Notes: generated by a model from the sequence alone, not told the origin. Positions 17,794-27,255 are shown, counted from the stretch's first letter. The stretch is DNA of 64,000 nt from Planctomycetota bacterium (GCA_016713175.1 JADJPQ010000008.1:415087-479086); one strand, 5' to 3'. Translations and numbers: made by a program.

Positions 17794-19422
17794 ATGTCTG
17801 CCCAAAGGAACGTTGCTTCGGGTCGCGGAACTCACCGCCGGCCATTGGTTGGTTCGGGGCTGCTGATCGGCGCGGCCGGGCTGCTCGCAGCCTGCGGTGG
17901 TGGCGGTGGGGTCTTGGCCTCCCCGGCGGCGCCGGCACTCTTCGTCGGCTCGTTGACGCCGGATGCGGCAACGGTCGTGGGGCGGCAGGTCGAGGTCCGG
18001 GTCGTGTTCGGCGAAGAGATGGACCCCGCGAGCCTGACCGACGACGCGTTCGAGGTGGTCGACGGCTCCGGGCCGTTGCCGGGCGTCCGTTCCTACGACG
18101 TTGCGGCGCGGCAGTGGACCTGGAGACCGTTCGGCCGTTTGCCCTTGGGCGCCCCGCTGCGGGCTGTCGTCAGTACCGCCGCCCGCGCCACGTCGGGAGC
18201 CCGACTCACCAACGACTACGCTTGGAGTTTCTCGGTCGTCGATGGCCAGCTGTCGCCTGAGTTGGAGTTCGCTGCCGACGACGCGACGCGGTCGCCGTTG
18301 GTGGCGATCAGTTCGCAGCGGCTGTTGGCGGCGCTAGGGCAGACCGTGTTCGAGCTGGTGGACGGCGAGTTCGGTGTTCGCGCCCAGTTGCCAGCGCCCA
18401 TCCGAGGGCTCTGCGCCGACACGACCGGCGGCGCGGCGGCGCTGTGCACGCCCGATGGGCGGCAGCTGCAGTTCCTGCGCCACGACGGCGATCCGCGTCG
18501 TGGCTGGGCCCACATGGCCAACCACGACGTCACCGATGCCCGCACGCTGACGATGCGCGGCAACGGGCGTGGCGATCTGCTCGCACGCTGGGCGGGCCCT
18601 GGTCTGGCTCCAGGCACGGCGGACGTCGGGCTCGCAGTTCTCCATGCCGACTCTGCAGTACCTGACCAGGCGTACCGGGGGGCGACCAGCGGGGCCGTGC
18701 CCACCCTGGCGGGAATCGATGGCAGTGGCCGAGTCGTGGCCATCGGTCTGCAAGCAGCCGGTGGCGCGAGTGCCGATGCGGTGTGGCTCCAGCGGGGGCC
18801 CCGCGAGTCGAGGCAAGGCCTGCGTCTGCCGCCGGCCGCCGAGTTGTTGGCCTTCGACTGCGATGCCGACGGTGTCGCCTACGGAGTGTATCAGGTACCG
18901 GTCCAAGGCGGTCTCGAGTTGCGCTGCGCTCGTGCTTCAGTGGACGCCTACCTCGGGGACGATGTGTTGCATCGCGGCGGTCCGGTTACCTGGCTCACGT
19001 TGGCCGTCGGCAGCCGGGGCGACGCGATGTGCTTGTTCCGCACGAGCGATGCGATGCGCACGCTGATGGCAGCCGGCTTCGCTTCGCTGACGACGACCTG
19101 GGCGGCGCCCGAGGTCTTGGCCGATGACATCTGGCCGTTCCTGGATGGCGGCGACGCCGTGTTGGCCATCAACGCGCGCGGCACGGTGTTCATCGCCTAC
19201 GGCCGGCGTCTGACGAACAGTCGGATCGAACTCGCGCTGCGCCGGCGCTTTGCTGGCGGTGGCTTCGCCGCTCCGATGGTGATCGCCACGACCTGGGTCC
19301 ATGAGTTCGTGCCGCGGCCGGCGCTGGCTGCCGACGACGACGGGCGTGCGGTACTGGTGTTCACGACCCGGACTTCGCCGACGGGGGTGCCGCGGCCCTT
19401 GCGCGTGGTCTGGTTCGAGTAG
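17794..19422 (+). CDS. Large lipoprotein with an SbsA-like Ig domain
   Basis: A 542-residue predicted lipoprotein: a basic N-terminus, a hydrophobic stretch and lipobox LAAC followed by a Gly run. After the signal, a segment of about 110 residues (VRVVFGEEMDPASLTDDAFEV to YAWSFSV) resembles the bacterial Ig-like SbsA domain. The remainder looks like repeated beta strands but I could not assign a family. It is divergent from the DUF1800 gene across 183 bases that must hold both promoters. Role unknown. Confidence 0.75.
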   Translation: MSAQRNVASGRGTHRRPLVGSGLLIGAAGLLAACGGGGGVLASPAAPALFVGSLTPDAATVVGRQVEVRVVFGEEMDPASLTDDAFEVVDGSGPLPGVRSYDVAARQWTWRPFGRLPLGAPLRAVVSTAARATSGARLTNDYAWSFSVVDGQLSPELEFAADDATRSPLVAISSQRLLAALGQTVFELVDGEFGVRAQLPAPIRGLCADTTGGAAALCTPDGRQLQFLRHDGDPRRGWAHMANHDVTDARTLTMRGNGRGDLLARWAGPGLAPGTADVGLAVLHADSAVPDQAYRGATSGAVPTLAGIDGSGRVVAIGLQAAGGASADAVWLQRGPRESRQGLRLPPAAELLAFDCDADGVAYGVYQVPVQGGLELRCARASVDAYLGDDVLHRGGPVTWLTLAVGSRGDAMCLFRTSDAMRTLMAAGFASLTTTWAAPEVLADDIWPFLDGGDAVLAINARGTVFIAYGRRLTNSRIELALRRRFAGGGFAAPMVIATTWVHEFVPRPALAADDDGRAVLVFTTRTSPTGVPRPLRVVWFE

Positions 19423-19601
19423 CCACAGCGAGCTGGTTGGCACCAGGGGACCCTGGACCGGCCGGTGGCGTCGGCGCCGTGGGCCGCTCGCGTGGCTTAC
19501 GGAACGTCCGGCGAAAGCACCGTTGCAAAGCGACCGGGCGGTCGGCACGATCTTCGCCTCCTTCGGACCGGCTGCGCGCCTGATGGTGCAGTACCCCTCG
19601 C

Positions 19602-19694
<93 letters not shown>

Positions 19695-19833
19695 TCCGCC
19701 CTGGCCAGGCGACGATCGTGGTCCAGCGGCACGTGGTCGTTGAAAACGGCAGCGGGAGTCTGCCGGCGCAACCGGACCTCGACCCGAGCTTCCGCAAAAC
19801 GGCGTCAAGCGGGACGCATCCAGGAAAAAACAC

Positions 19834-19966
19834 GGCTCGCGAAGGTGGAACCCACCAGGCACCCCGGGCACAAGAAGCCGCACGCTTATGGCTGCTCCCT
19901 TCCGGGCCTGACCAGGTTCACGCCGCCCCCTTGCTCGGGACCCGGCGAGCCCCACCTTCGCGAGCC
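19834..19966 (-). ncRNA. ffs: Signal recognition particle RNA (4.5S type)
   Basis: On the minus strand the conserved SRP core is present: ACCTGGTCAGG, then CCGGAAGG and GAGCAGCCA, the domain IV hairpin bound by Ffh. A perfect 15-base inverted repeat (19834-19848 with 19952-19966) forms the terminal helix, which I use as the ends. A run of six T on the transcript strand (19825-19830) follows directly and probably ends transcription. It lies ten bases downstream of tRNA-Ser(GGA), so the two are likely one transcript. Confidence 0.92.
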
Positions 19967-19976
19967 GTTGCGAAGC

Positions 19977-20067
19977 TGGCGGAGAGGGGGGGATTCGAAC
20001 CCCCGGCAACCTTTTGGGCTGCACTCGCTTTCCAAGCGAGCTCCTTAAGCCGCTCGGTCACCTCTCC
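19977..20067 (-). tRNA. tRNA-Ser (anticodon GGA)
   Basis: A 91-base class II tRNA on the minus strand. The acceptor GGAGAGG/CCTCTCC is the same as in the neighbouring tRNA-Ser, with discriminator G and encoded CCA. The anticodon stem CTCGC/GCGAG closes TTGGAAA, giving GGA for UCC/UCU. A long variable arm and the usual T-loop are seen. Confidence 0.95.
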
Positions 20068-20238
20068 ACGCATCCGCTTGCTCACCGTCGGAACGGCGCC
20101 TGGGCGGCGAATGGGGATGATCCTTCTAGCCGCGGCGCCAGCCAGACGCAACCTCGGCGCCGGATCCCCGGAACGAAACACCGCCGCCGCGTCCGTTCTC
20201 CCTTCCGCAACGTCCCGTTGCCGTCGATGCTGTACGGC

Positions 20239-21999
20239 ATGGCTGATCCGACCGGCACCGCCGACGAGAGCCCGCGCAGCACGCCCTACCAGGTCGTGGC
20301 CCGCCGCTTCCGCCCGAAGGCCTTCGACGAAGTCGTTGGTCAGGAACAGGTGGTCGGTTCGCTGCGCTCGTCGTTGCAGCAGAAGCGGATTCCGCATGCC
20401 TACCTGTTCGCCGGCAGCCGCGGCGTCGGCAAGACCACGACCGCGCGCATCCTCGCCCGCTGTTTGAACTGCGAACAGGGGCCGACGCCCGAGCCTTGTG
20501 GCACCTGCGCTCTCTGCAAGTCGCTGCTCGATGGCAGCAACCCGGACGTGATCGAGATCGACGCGGCGTCGCACAACGGCGTCGACGATGTGCGCATGCT
20601 GCGCGAGGCGATCGGCTACGCGGCGATGCTGTCGCGCTACAAGGTGTTCATCCTGGACGAGGCGCACATGATGTCGCGCTCGGCGTGGAACGCGCTGCTG
20701 AAGACGCTGGAAGAACCGCCGCCGAACGTCGTGTTCATCCTGGCGACGACCGAGTCGCACAAGATCCCGGAGACCATCCGTTCGCGCTGCCAGGTGCAGC
20801 TGTTCCGGCGGATCGGCGACAGCGACATCGTGCAGCGGTTGCGGACGATCGCGCAGCGGGAAGGCGTCGCGATCGCCGACGAGGTGCTGGCCGAGATCGC
20901 GCTCAGCAGCCGCGGCGGCATGCGCGATTCGGAGACGGCGCTCGAACGGGTGCTGCCGCTGGCGAAGGAGCAGGGCGGCACGTTCGATCTGGCGGCGTGG
21001 CGGACGATCGTGCAGCGGGTCGGCATCGATGCCGCGGTCGACGCCGTGGCCGAACTGCTGCGCGGCAACGCCGGCGCGGCGCTGCGCTTTGCGCAGGAGA
21101 TGCAGCAGACCGGCGTCGATGAACGCGAAGGCCTTGGCGAACTGATCGAGATCCTGCGGGCTTTGTTGCTGCTGCGGATCGATGGTGCCGACACCGGGCT
21201 GGTTGCCGCGACCGGCGCGTTGCGCGAGCGTTACCGCGAACTGGCGGCCGGCGCACAGCCGCAACAGCTCGATGCGATGATCCAGGCGGCGCTGCTCGGT
21301 CGCGAACGGCTGCGCCGGCTCGAGGATCGCGGTGTCGTGCTCGAACTGACGCTGGTCCGGATGGCGCAGGCTGGTGCATTGCAGAACCTCGCCGATCTGG
21401 TGGCCGAGGTGCGCGCCGGTGGCGGTGGTGCTCCGGCAGCGACTGCACGGCCCGCGGCGCCGGCGAGTCCGCCGCGCTTTGGCAAGGCACCAGGGGCGCC
21501 GACCGGTCCCGTTCCGGCCGCCGCGGCGCCGGTCCCCCCGCTTGCCGGGGGCGTCGGCGTCGACCTGCGCGGCCAGGTGCTGGCCCGGATGCAGGATCGG
21601 GCATTGCTCCAGGCGACCTTGCAGTTGTGCCGATTCGAGGGCCCCAATGCGCAGGGCAAGGTGACGGTCCGGTTGGACACCGACAAGCGGATGCACATCG
21701 ATCGGCTGAGCGCGCCGCCGCTGCAGCAGGAGATCACCGGCATCATCCAGCAGGCGCTGGGCTCCGCCGCCGCGGTGGAGTTCGCGTTGCCCGCGCCTGG
21801 AACGACCGGTGGTGCCGCGGCGACGGGTTCGCCCACCGCGCCGAGCGCCGTGCCGCCCGGCCCGGCGACGCAGCGTGTGGTCGGCAAATTCGGTGGCCGC
21901 ATCGTCGCCGTCAATCCCGAGGATCGCCGGCGACTCGCCGCCGAGCCGCCACCCGTCGACGACTCGCCGCCTGCCGGAGAGCCGCCAGCGGACGCGTGA
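20239..21999 (+). CDS. dnaX: DNA polymerase III subunits gamma/tau
   Basis: A 586-residue clamp-loader ATPase. Near the start is RRFRPKAFDEVVGQE; the Walker A GSRGVGKTT is at about 59-67, a four-to-five-Cys zinc module follows (about 75-93), then Walker B LDEAHMMS near 140 and the SRC motif. The C-terminal third is Pro/Ala-rich. No A-rich slippery sequence for a gamma-type frameshift was seen. A second ATG 12 bases upstream (20227) is an equal start candidate; neither has a clear ribosome-binding site. It is followed by ybaB and recR, a widespread order. Confidence 0.95.
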   Translation: MADPTGTADESPRSTPYQVVARRFRPKAFDEVVGQEQVVGSLRSSLQQKRIPHAYLFAGSRGVGKTTTARILARCLNCEQGPTPEPCGTCALCKSLLDGSNPDVIEIDAASHNGVDDVRMLREAIGYAAMLSRYKVFILDEAHMMSRSAWNALLKTLEEPPPNVVFILATTESHKIPETIRSRCQVQLFRRIGDSDIVQRLRTIAQREGVAIADEVLAEIALSSRGGMRDSETALERVLPLAKEQGGTFDLAAWRTIVQRVGIDAAVDAVAELLRGNAGAALRFAQEMQQTGVDEREGLGELIEILRALLLLRIDGADTGLVAATGALRERYRELAAGAQPQQLDAMIQAALLGRERLRRLEDRGVVLELTLVRMAQAGALQNLADLVAEVRAGGGGAPAATARPAAPASPPRFGKAPGAPTGPVPAAAAPVPPLAGGVGVDLRGQVLARMQDRALLQATLQLCRFEGPNAQGKVTVRLDTDKRMHIDRLSAPPLQQEITGIIQQALGSAAAVEFALPAPGTTGGAAATGSPTAPSAVPPGPATQRVVGKFGGRIVAVNPEDRRRLAAEPPPVDDSPPAGEPPADA

Positions 22000-22075
22000 C
22001 CGCCGAGTTCTGCCATGCGGGCTGGCGCGCCTGCAGCGGTACGGCATGATCGACCCAAACCCACAGGAGTACGCG

Positions 22076-22402
22076 ATGGTCTCTGGTTTCGGTGACATGA
22101 GCAGCCTGCTGAAGCAGGCACAGGACATGCAGCGGCGGATGGCGGAGACGCAGCGTTCGCTCGGCGAACGGATCCTCGAAGGCAGTTCGGGTGGTGGCGC
22201 CGTCAAGGCCTACGTGAACGGCAACCAGGAGCTGCAGGCGGTCAAGATCCAGAAGGCGGCCGTCGATCCCGACGACGTCGATGGTCTCGAGGACCTGGTG
22301 ACCACGGCTGTCCGGCAGGCCATGGCCGCGGCCAAGGACCTGCGCGACCGCGAGATGAACAAGATCACCGGCGGCATGAACCTGCCCGGGATGGGTTTCT
22401 GA
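22076..22402 (+). CDS. ybaB: YbaB/EbfC family nucleoid-associated protein
   Basis: A 108-residue DNA-binding protein of the YbaB/EbfC family, encoded between dnaX and recR as in most bacteria. The family pattern is clear: a coiled N-terminus (MSSLLKQAQDMQRRM), the central GGGAVKAYVNG and VDPDDVDGLEDLVTTAVRQA, and a Met/Gly-rich end. The ATG at 22076 is preceded by AGGAG with six bases spacing, which fixes the start. Confidence 0.93.
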   Translation: MVSGFGDMSSLLKQAQDMQRRMAETQRSLGERILEGSSGGGAVKAYVNGNQELQAVKIQKAAVDPDDVDGLEDLVTTAVRQAMAAAKDLRDREMNKITGGMNLPGMGF

Positions 22403-22440
22403 AACACGGCTTCTGCGACCACGCTTGTGAGACCAGTGGC

Positions 22441-25400
22441 ATGGCCGCGCGCGATCGCAGCATCGAGCAGTTGATGGCGAGCCTGGGCAAGCTACCGGGC
22501 ATCGGCGAGAAGACTGCCGAACGACTGGCCTACCACCTGGTGACGGTCCCGGAATCCGAGGCGCTCGAACTGGCGCACGCCATCGAGACGGTGCGGCGCC
22601 AGGTGCGTTCTTGTTCGCGGTGCTTCCACCTCGATGCGCAGGATCCATGCGCCATCTGCGCCGATCCGGCGCGTGATCCGACGTGCATCCTGGTGGTCGA
22701 GGATCCGCGCGAGGTTGCGCGTTTCGAAGACATCGGCTGGCGCGGTCGCTACCACGTACTGCAAGGACGGGTGTCCGAGCTCGAGGGTATCGGTCTCGAC
22801 GATCTGACGATCGGGGCGTTGCTGCAGCGCGTTCGCCAGGATCAGCCGGCCGAAGTCTGTCTGGCAACCAATCCGGACCTCGAAGGCGAGGGCACCGCGC
22901 GACTCTTGGCCGAACGGCTGCTGCCGCTCGGTTGCAAGGTGACGCGCCTCGCGCGCGGGTTGCCGGCCGGTTCGTCGATCGCGCAGGTCAGCGCGTCGAT
23001 CCTCGCCGACGCGATCGAAGGGCCGACGGCCGCTCACACCGTGAACGAGCCGCTGCCGATCGATCCGCTGTTGCCCGAGGTGGCGGCGGCGGTGCGCACG
23101 CGCCCATCCGTGTTGCTGATGGCACCGCCGGGGTCGGGCAAGACCACCAGGGTGCCGCCGGCATTGCTGTCGGCGTTTCCAAGCGGCGAGATCGTCGTGC
23201 TGGAACCGCGGCGGCTGGCGGCGCGCGCGGCGGCATCGCGGGTGGCGCGCGAACTCGCCGGCGAACTCGGCGATCTCGTTGGCTACCAGGTTCGCGGCGA
23301 TCGCAGGACCAGCAAGCGGACGCGCATCCGCTTCGTCACTGAGGGTGTGCTGGTCCGGCAGATCGTGCAGGACCCGTTCCTCGAGGGCGTCGCGGCCGTC
23401 TGCCTCGACGAGTTCCATGAACGCCATCTCGAAGGCGACCTGGCCCTGGCGATGCTCCGCGAGGTGCGCGACACGGTCCGGCAGGACCTGCGGCTGTGTG
23501 TGATGTCGGCGACGCTCGATCCGGCGCCGCTGCGGACGTTCCTCGGCGATGTCGCCGAATTGCGCGCCGAGGGTCGGCTGTTCGATGTGCGGATCGTGCA
23601 CGAAGACCGCCGAGACGACAGTGCCCTCGACCTGCGGGTCCGGGCGGCGATCGATCGCGCGCTGCAGGAGACCCAGGGCGATGTGTTGGTGTTCCTGCCT
23701 GGCGTCGGCGAGATCCAGCGTTGTGCCGACGCGCTGCACAACCTGCAGCGGCGAACCGGTGTCGACGTGTTGCCGCTGCATGGTCGGCTCGATGTACGCG
23801 AACAGGATCGCGCGATCGTGCCCGGTGATCGACGCAAGGTGGTGCTGTCGACCAACGTCGCGGAGAGCTCCTTGACCATCGCCGGGGTCACCGCGGTGAT
23901 CGATTCCGGGCTCGAACGCCAGCTGCGGCACGACCGCGGCCGCGGCGTCGATGTGCTGGCGCTCGAACGGATCAGTCTGTCGTCGGCGACGCAGCGCACT
24001 GGCCGCGCCGGTCGCACGGTGGCCGGGGTCTGCTACCGGTTGTGGACTGCGGGGGAAGAACGTGGCATGAACGCGCGGACCATTCCCGATGTGCAGCGTG
24101 TCGATCTGTGCGGGCCGGCGCTGACGGTGCGCGCGTTTGCCGGTCGGGATCCGCGGCAGTTCGGTTGGTTCGAGGCGCCGCCGTTGCCGGCGCTGGCTGC
24201 TGCCGACGACCTGTTGCGTGAGCTCGGTGCGATCGATGGGCGTTCTGGTGGACTGACGCGGGTCGGGCACGAACTGCTGCAGATGCCGCTGCATCCGCGG
24301 CTGGCGCGCGTCGTCGTCGAAGGGCAGCGACGCGGCTGCCCGCGGGCCGCGGCCACCGCCGCGACGCTGCTGGCCGATGTCGACGAACTGGGGCGTGGCG
24401 GCGGTACCGATCTCCTCGTCGCCACCGATGCGTTCCAGCAGGCCGAACAGCGGGGTTTCCCCGAACATCTGTGCCGCGACGCCGGCATCGCGCCATGGCA
24501 GGCCAGGCAGGTGGCGACTGCCCGCGACCGCTTGCTCGGTGGCGACCGCCGCGGCGATGCGCGCGACGACGAGGCGCTGGCGCGGTGTCTGCTGGCGGGG
24601 TTTCCGGATCGTGTGGCCGTCCGCGCCACCCGCGACGGTCGCGAGGCGACGATGGTCGGTGGTCGTGGCTTGGTGCTGACCGCCGCGGCCGATGGCCACG
24701 AACTGGTGTTGGCGTTGCGCCTGCTCGAGACCGGTCGGCAGCAGCGGTCGACGGCGAACGTCGTCGCGCCGATCGAGTTCTCGTTCCTGCAGGACTTGGG
24801 GGTGGACGCGGTGACCACGCTCGTCGACGGCGAACTCGACGACGCGGCGGGCCGCGTGATTGCGGTGCGCAAGACCTGCTATCGCGATCTGGCCTTGCGT
24901 TCGCATCGCGGCGGCGAACTGCCGCCTGACCGTGCCGGGGCACTGCTGTTGCCGCTGCTCACGGCGGATCCGTGGCGTTGGCTCGGCGAGCAGAAGGAAC
25001 TGCGGCGACTGATTGCGCGCGCACAGTGGCTGCGAGAACGGATGCCGGATCTCGGGTTGCCGGCGCTCGACGATGCGGCGGTCGCGACCGCCGCCATCGC
25101 GTGCCTCTCCGGCGGTGCTGATCTGCGCCCGTTGCGCGATGGTCCGGTCGGGGACTTCCTGCTGATGGATTGGACGGCGGCGCAGCGGCAGGCGCTGGCG
25201 CGGCAAGCGCCGGATCGGATCGAACTGCCATCAGGCCGGTCGGCGATCGTCGACTATGCGGCGCCGGCGGGGCCGACGATCGCGGCGCGGTTGCAGGAGT
25301 TCTTCGGCCTGCGTTCGGTCGGCGCGCTGGCCGGGGGTCGGGTTCCGGTGGTGCTCGAACTGCTGGCGCCCAATCATCGGCCGATCCAGGTCACGACGGA

Positions 25401-25539
25401 TCTGGCGAGTTTCTGGAGCAATCTCTATCCGACGGTGCGCAAGGAACTGTCGCGGCGTTATCCGCGGCACAGTTGGCCGGAGGATCCGTTGTCGGCTCGA
25501 CCGGAGGCTCGGCCCGGCAAGCCCAGGCGCGAGGGCTGA
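22441..25539 (+). CDS. recR-hrpB: RecR-HrpB fusion: recombination mediator joined to a DExH helicase
   Basis: A single 1032-residue reading frame. Residues 1 to about 195 are a complete RecR: helix-hairpin-helix KLPGIGEKTAERLA, a C4 zinc finger (Cys58, 61, 70, 73) and a Toprim domain (VVED at 85-88; NPDLEGEGTA). After a short linker, residues about 205-1032 are a complete HrpB helicase: Walker A APPGSGKTT (about 228-236), DEFH (323-326), the SAT motif, QRTGRAGR near 520 and the HrpB C-terminal region ending SFWSNLYPTVRKELSRRYPRHSWPEDP. RecR loads RecA with RecO/RecF; HrpB is a DEAH helicase of poorly known role. No stop or start with a ribosome site was found at the junction. The gene sits 38 bases after ybaB, the normal recR place. 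Confidence 0.9.
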   Translation: MAARDRSIEQLMASLGKLPGIGEKTAERLAYHLVTVPESEALELAHAIETVRRQVRSCSRCFHLDAQDPCAICADPARDPTCILVVEDPREVARFEDIGWRGRYHVLQGRVSELEGIGLDDLTIGALLQRVRQDQPAEVCLATNPDLEGEGTARLLAERLLPLGCKVTRLARGLPAGSSIAQVSASILADAIEGPTAAHTVNEPLPIDPLLPEVAAAVRTRPSVLLMAPPGSGKTTRVPPALLSAFPSGEIVVLEPRRLAARAAASRVARELAGELGDLVGYQVRGDRRTSKRTRIRFVTEGVLVRQIVQDPFLEGVAAVCLDEFHERHLEGDLALAMLREVRDTVRQDLRLCVMSATLDPAPLRTFLGDVAELRAEGRLFDVRIVHEDRRDDSALDLRVRAAIDRALQETQGDVLVFLPGVGEIQRCADALHNLQRRTGVDVLPLHGRLDVREQDRAIVPGDRRKVVLSTNVAESSLTIAGVTAVIDSGLERQLRHDRGRGVDVLALERISLSSATQRTGRAGRTVAGVCYRLWTAGEERGMNARTIPDVQRVDLCGPALTVRAFAGRDPRQFGWFEAPPLPALAAADDLLRELGAIDGRSGGLTRVGHELLQMPLHPRLARVVVEGQRRGCPRAAATAATLLADVDELGRGGGTDLLVATDAFQQAEQRGFPEHLCRDAGIAPWQARQVATARDRLLGGDRRGDARDDEALARCLLAGFPDRVAVRATRDGREATMVGGRGLVLTAAADGHELVLALRLLETGRQQRSTANVVAPIEFSFLQDLGVDAVTTLVDGELDDAAGRVIAVRKTCYRDLALRSHRGGELPPDRAGALLLPLLTADPWRWLGEQKELRRLIARAQWLRERMPDLGLPALDDAAVATAAIACLSGGADLRPLRDGPVGDFLLMDWTAAQRQALARQAPDRIELPSGRSAIVDYAAPAGPTIAARLQEFFGLRSVGALAGGRVPVVLELLAPNHRPIQVTTDLASFWSNLYPTVRKELSRRYPRHSWPEDPLSARPEARPGKPRREG

Positions 25540-25667
25540 TGGGTTCGGTTGCCCGTGTGCGTGACCGCCGGCCATTCGAGAGCGACCGCGGTGTTCCGCT
25601 GGGTGGCAACCGATCAACAGATCGAGGGTGGCTGGTCAGCAGGTGGTCGGTGTGGGACAGTTCGACC

Positions 25668-25913
25668 ATGTCCGACATGACGACAAGCGATCCAGTGCCA
25701 GTTCCGCGCATCGTCGCGGATCGCGCCGTGCGCTTTGGCAAGCCAGTCGTTCGCGGCACTTGCGTTGCCGTCGATCAGATCGTCGGCCTGCTGGCGTCTG
25801 GCGCCAGCAGGGACGATGTGGCCGTCGAGTTCGGAGTGACGCTGGATGTCGTCCACGCGGCGCACGAGTAGGCAGCCCGTTCGGTCGCGAATGAGCGGCG
25901 CTACGCCGAGTAG
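25668..25913 (+). pseudogene. DUF433 antitoxin-like gene with a nonsense codon
   Basis: The translation PRIVADRAVRFGKPVVRGT, then a winged-helix-like VDQIVGLLASGAS...DDVAVEFGV, matches the DUF433 family, small DNA-binding proteins paired with DUF5615 (PIN-like) partners. A TAG at 25869-25871 cuts it at 67 residues. Reading through, the frame continues AARSVANERRYAE to a TAG at 25911-25913, four bases before the partner's ATG. This is the expected full length and spacing, and a Tyr codon is expected at the TAG. The gene appears recently inactivated by one substitution. Confidence 0.75.
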
Positions 25914-25917
25914 CAGG

Positions 25918-26028
25918 ATGTTGAGGTTGCTGCTGGAAGAGAACCTGCCGGGATCGGTGGCGGGAGCGCTGCCGAAAGTCGGTTTCGACGCCGTGTCGGT
26001 CAGCGCGTTGCTGGCTGCCGGTGCCCGG
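25918..26028 (+). pseudogene. DUF5615 (PIN-like) toxin remnant, 5' end only
   Basis: Starting at the ATG at 25918, MLRLLLEENLPGSVAG then GFDAVSVSALLAAGA resembles the first 35 or so residues of DUF5615 proteins (compare LLLDENLSEALLG in the intact copy at 51529). After that the similarity stops, and the same frame runs straight into the signal sequence of the next gene. The catalytic part (the TRDEDF region in the intact copy) is missing. The end coordinate is an estimate of where similarity ends. Confidence 0.65.
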
Positions 26029-27255
26029 CGCCTGGTTCTCTCAACGCTTGTCGTGGCGACCGGATGCAGCACGTCACCGGAAGGTCACGAGATCTCGGCG
26101 GCAGACTCCCCGGCAAACGCCGCGGCGCAGGTCACGAGTTTTCGCGCGCGGCTGCGGACGGCGCTCCACGGGGAGCCCCTTCATGGCAGGGCCGTTGTGG
26201 CGTCTGGCGACAGTGTGGATGTGGGGTGTGCGTGGCCGACGGCCTTCCTGGCTTGCCGTGTCTGGCAGGAGTCTGGTGTCGTTCCTGGCGCGGCAGTCCT
26301 GCAGCCGGCTGCAGACGACTATGGAAGACACAGGCCGAACGGCGATTCCTCGCGAGTCGCTCTGTGCAATGAGATCGAACGTCTCGGGCTGACGGCCGAG
26401 TTCCTGGCCGAGCTGTCCGCCATCGTGCGCGAGCCATCCGAGCAGCCGCCCGTTCGTGTCCAGGCATTGCACGCACTGCGAAACTCCTCGGATCCCGAGG
26501 TCGACCGGCTGCTGTTCGACATGCTGGACGACGCCGTCGTTGGCTACGTGGCCATGACATTGCTCAGCCGCAGGCAATGGACGGACCAAGGCGTCGCTCG
26601 ACTCCGACTTGCAATCAGCCAACACGGCTCACGGCGCGGATTGTGGGTGCAGTCCAGCCGGAGCCGCGCATGGATCCGCGAAGACATCGAGGGAATCGCG
26701 CAGTGTCTGAAGGGCTCTCTGCGGGCCGAGGCCTTGACGGTTCTCGCTGGTGTCGACGGGAACGTCGAGGCTCAGGTCTACGACGTGCTGGCGGAGACGC
26801 TGCGAGACGAGCCGGCGATTCTGTCCTCTGTGCTGGTGCTCGCGATCGTGGATCGGGTCTCGGTTCCCTGGCTTGTTCCCGTGGTCGCGCGAGCCGTTCA
26901 CTCAGAGTGTGCGACGACACGAGAACTGGCCCTCCAGGCGAGCAGCCGCGTGCTCGGGGCAGAGGGTGTGGAATCGCTGCGGGAGATCATCCGTTCGAAC
27001 GGTCCGATGCCGGACGCCTGCGCGGCAGCTCTTGGTCTTGGTGAGGTGGTCACCGACGTCGCGGTGTGGAACGAGGTTCTGCAGACGGCGATTGCGCGGG
27101 ACGACCCTCGGCAGAAACGCGCGGTCCTGATTGCCATGCAGCGGAGCGGGCTGCGGGACTCCGGCCTAGCGCGGTTGGTCGGCCATCTGATTGCGGATCC
27201 GGACAGGAGCGTTGCGGATCTGGCGCGGGCTGTTCGCTTCTGCATTCGGGAGTGA
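26008..27255 (+). CDS. HEAT-repeat-like lipoprotein
   Basis: A lipoprotein of about 415 residues. The signal has an Arg-Arg n-region, a hydrophobic LVLSTLVVA and lipobox ATGC. The TTG at 26008 gives a normal signal; GTG at 25993 and the ATG of the toxin remnant (25918) are in the same frame. The body is all helical with repeated units such as VQALHALRNSSDPEVDRLL and ALQASSRVLGAEGVESLREII, which look like HEAT/armadillo repeats. Function unknown. The front of the gene has merged with the toxin remnant, so its original start may be lost. Confidence 0.65.
   Translation: MLAAGARRLVLSTLVVATGCSTSPEGHEISAADSPANAAAQVTSFRARLRTALHGEPLHGRAVVASGDSVDVGCAWPTAFLACRVWQESGVVPGAAVLQPAADDYGRHRPNGDSSRVALCNEIERLGLTAEFLAELSAIVREPSEQPPVRVQALHALRNSSDPEVDRLLFDMLDDAVVGYVAMTLLSRRQWTDQGVARLRLAISQHGSRRGLWVQSSRSRAWIREDIEGIAQCLKGSLRAEALTVLAGVDGNVEAQVYDVLAETLRDEPAILSSVLVLAIVDRVSVPWLVPVVARAVHSECATTRELALQASSRVLGAEGVESLREIIRSNGPMPDACAAALGLGEVVTDVAVWNEVLQTAIARDDPRQKRAVLIAMQRSGLRDSGLARLVGHLIADPDRSVADLARAVRFCIRE

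Noticed and set aside
20239..21999. Possible programmed frameshift in dnaX giving gamma
   Set aside because: No run of A or A-AAA-AAG-like slippery site was found in the gene.
19918..22206. Open frame of about 760 codons on the minus strand
   Set aside because: It runs across a tRNA gene and antisense to dnaX and ybaB; no domain seen.
22492..25206. Open frame of about 900 codons on the minus strand
   Set aside because: Antisense shadow of the RecR-HrpB gene; rich in Arg, Gln and His with no family pattern.
25869..25871. TAG read as an amino acid (stop-codon readthrough) in the DUF433 gene
   Set aside because: No other gene here has an in-frame TAG, and the partner toxin is truncated, which fits decay rather than recoding.
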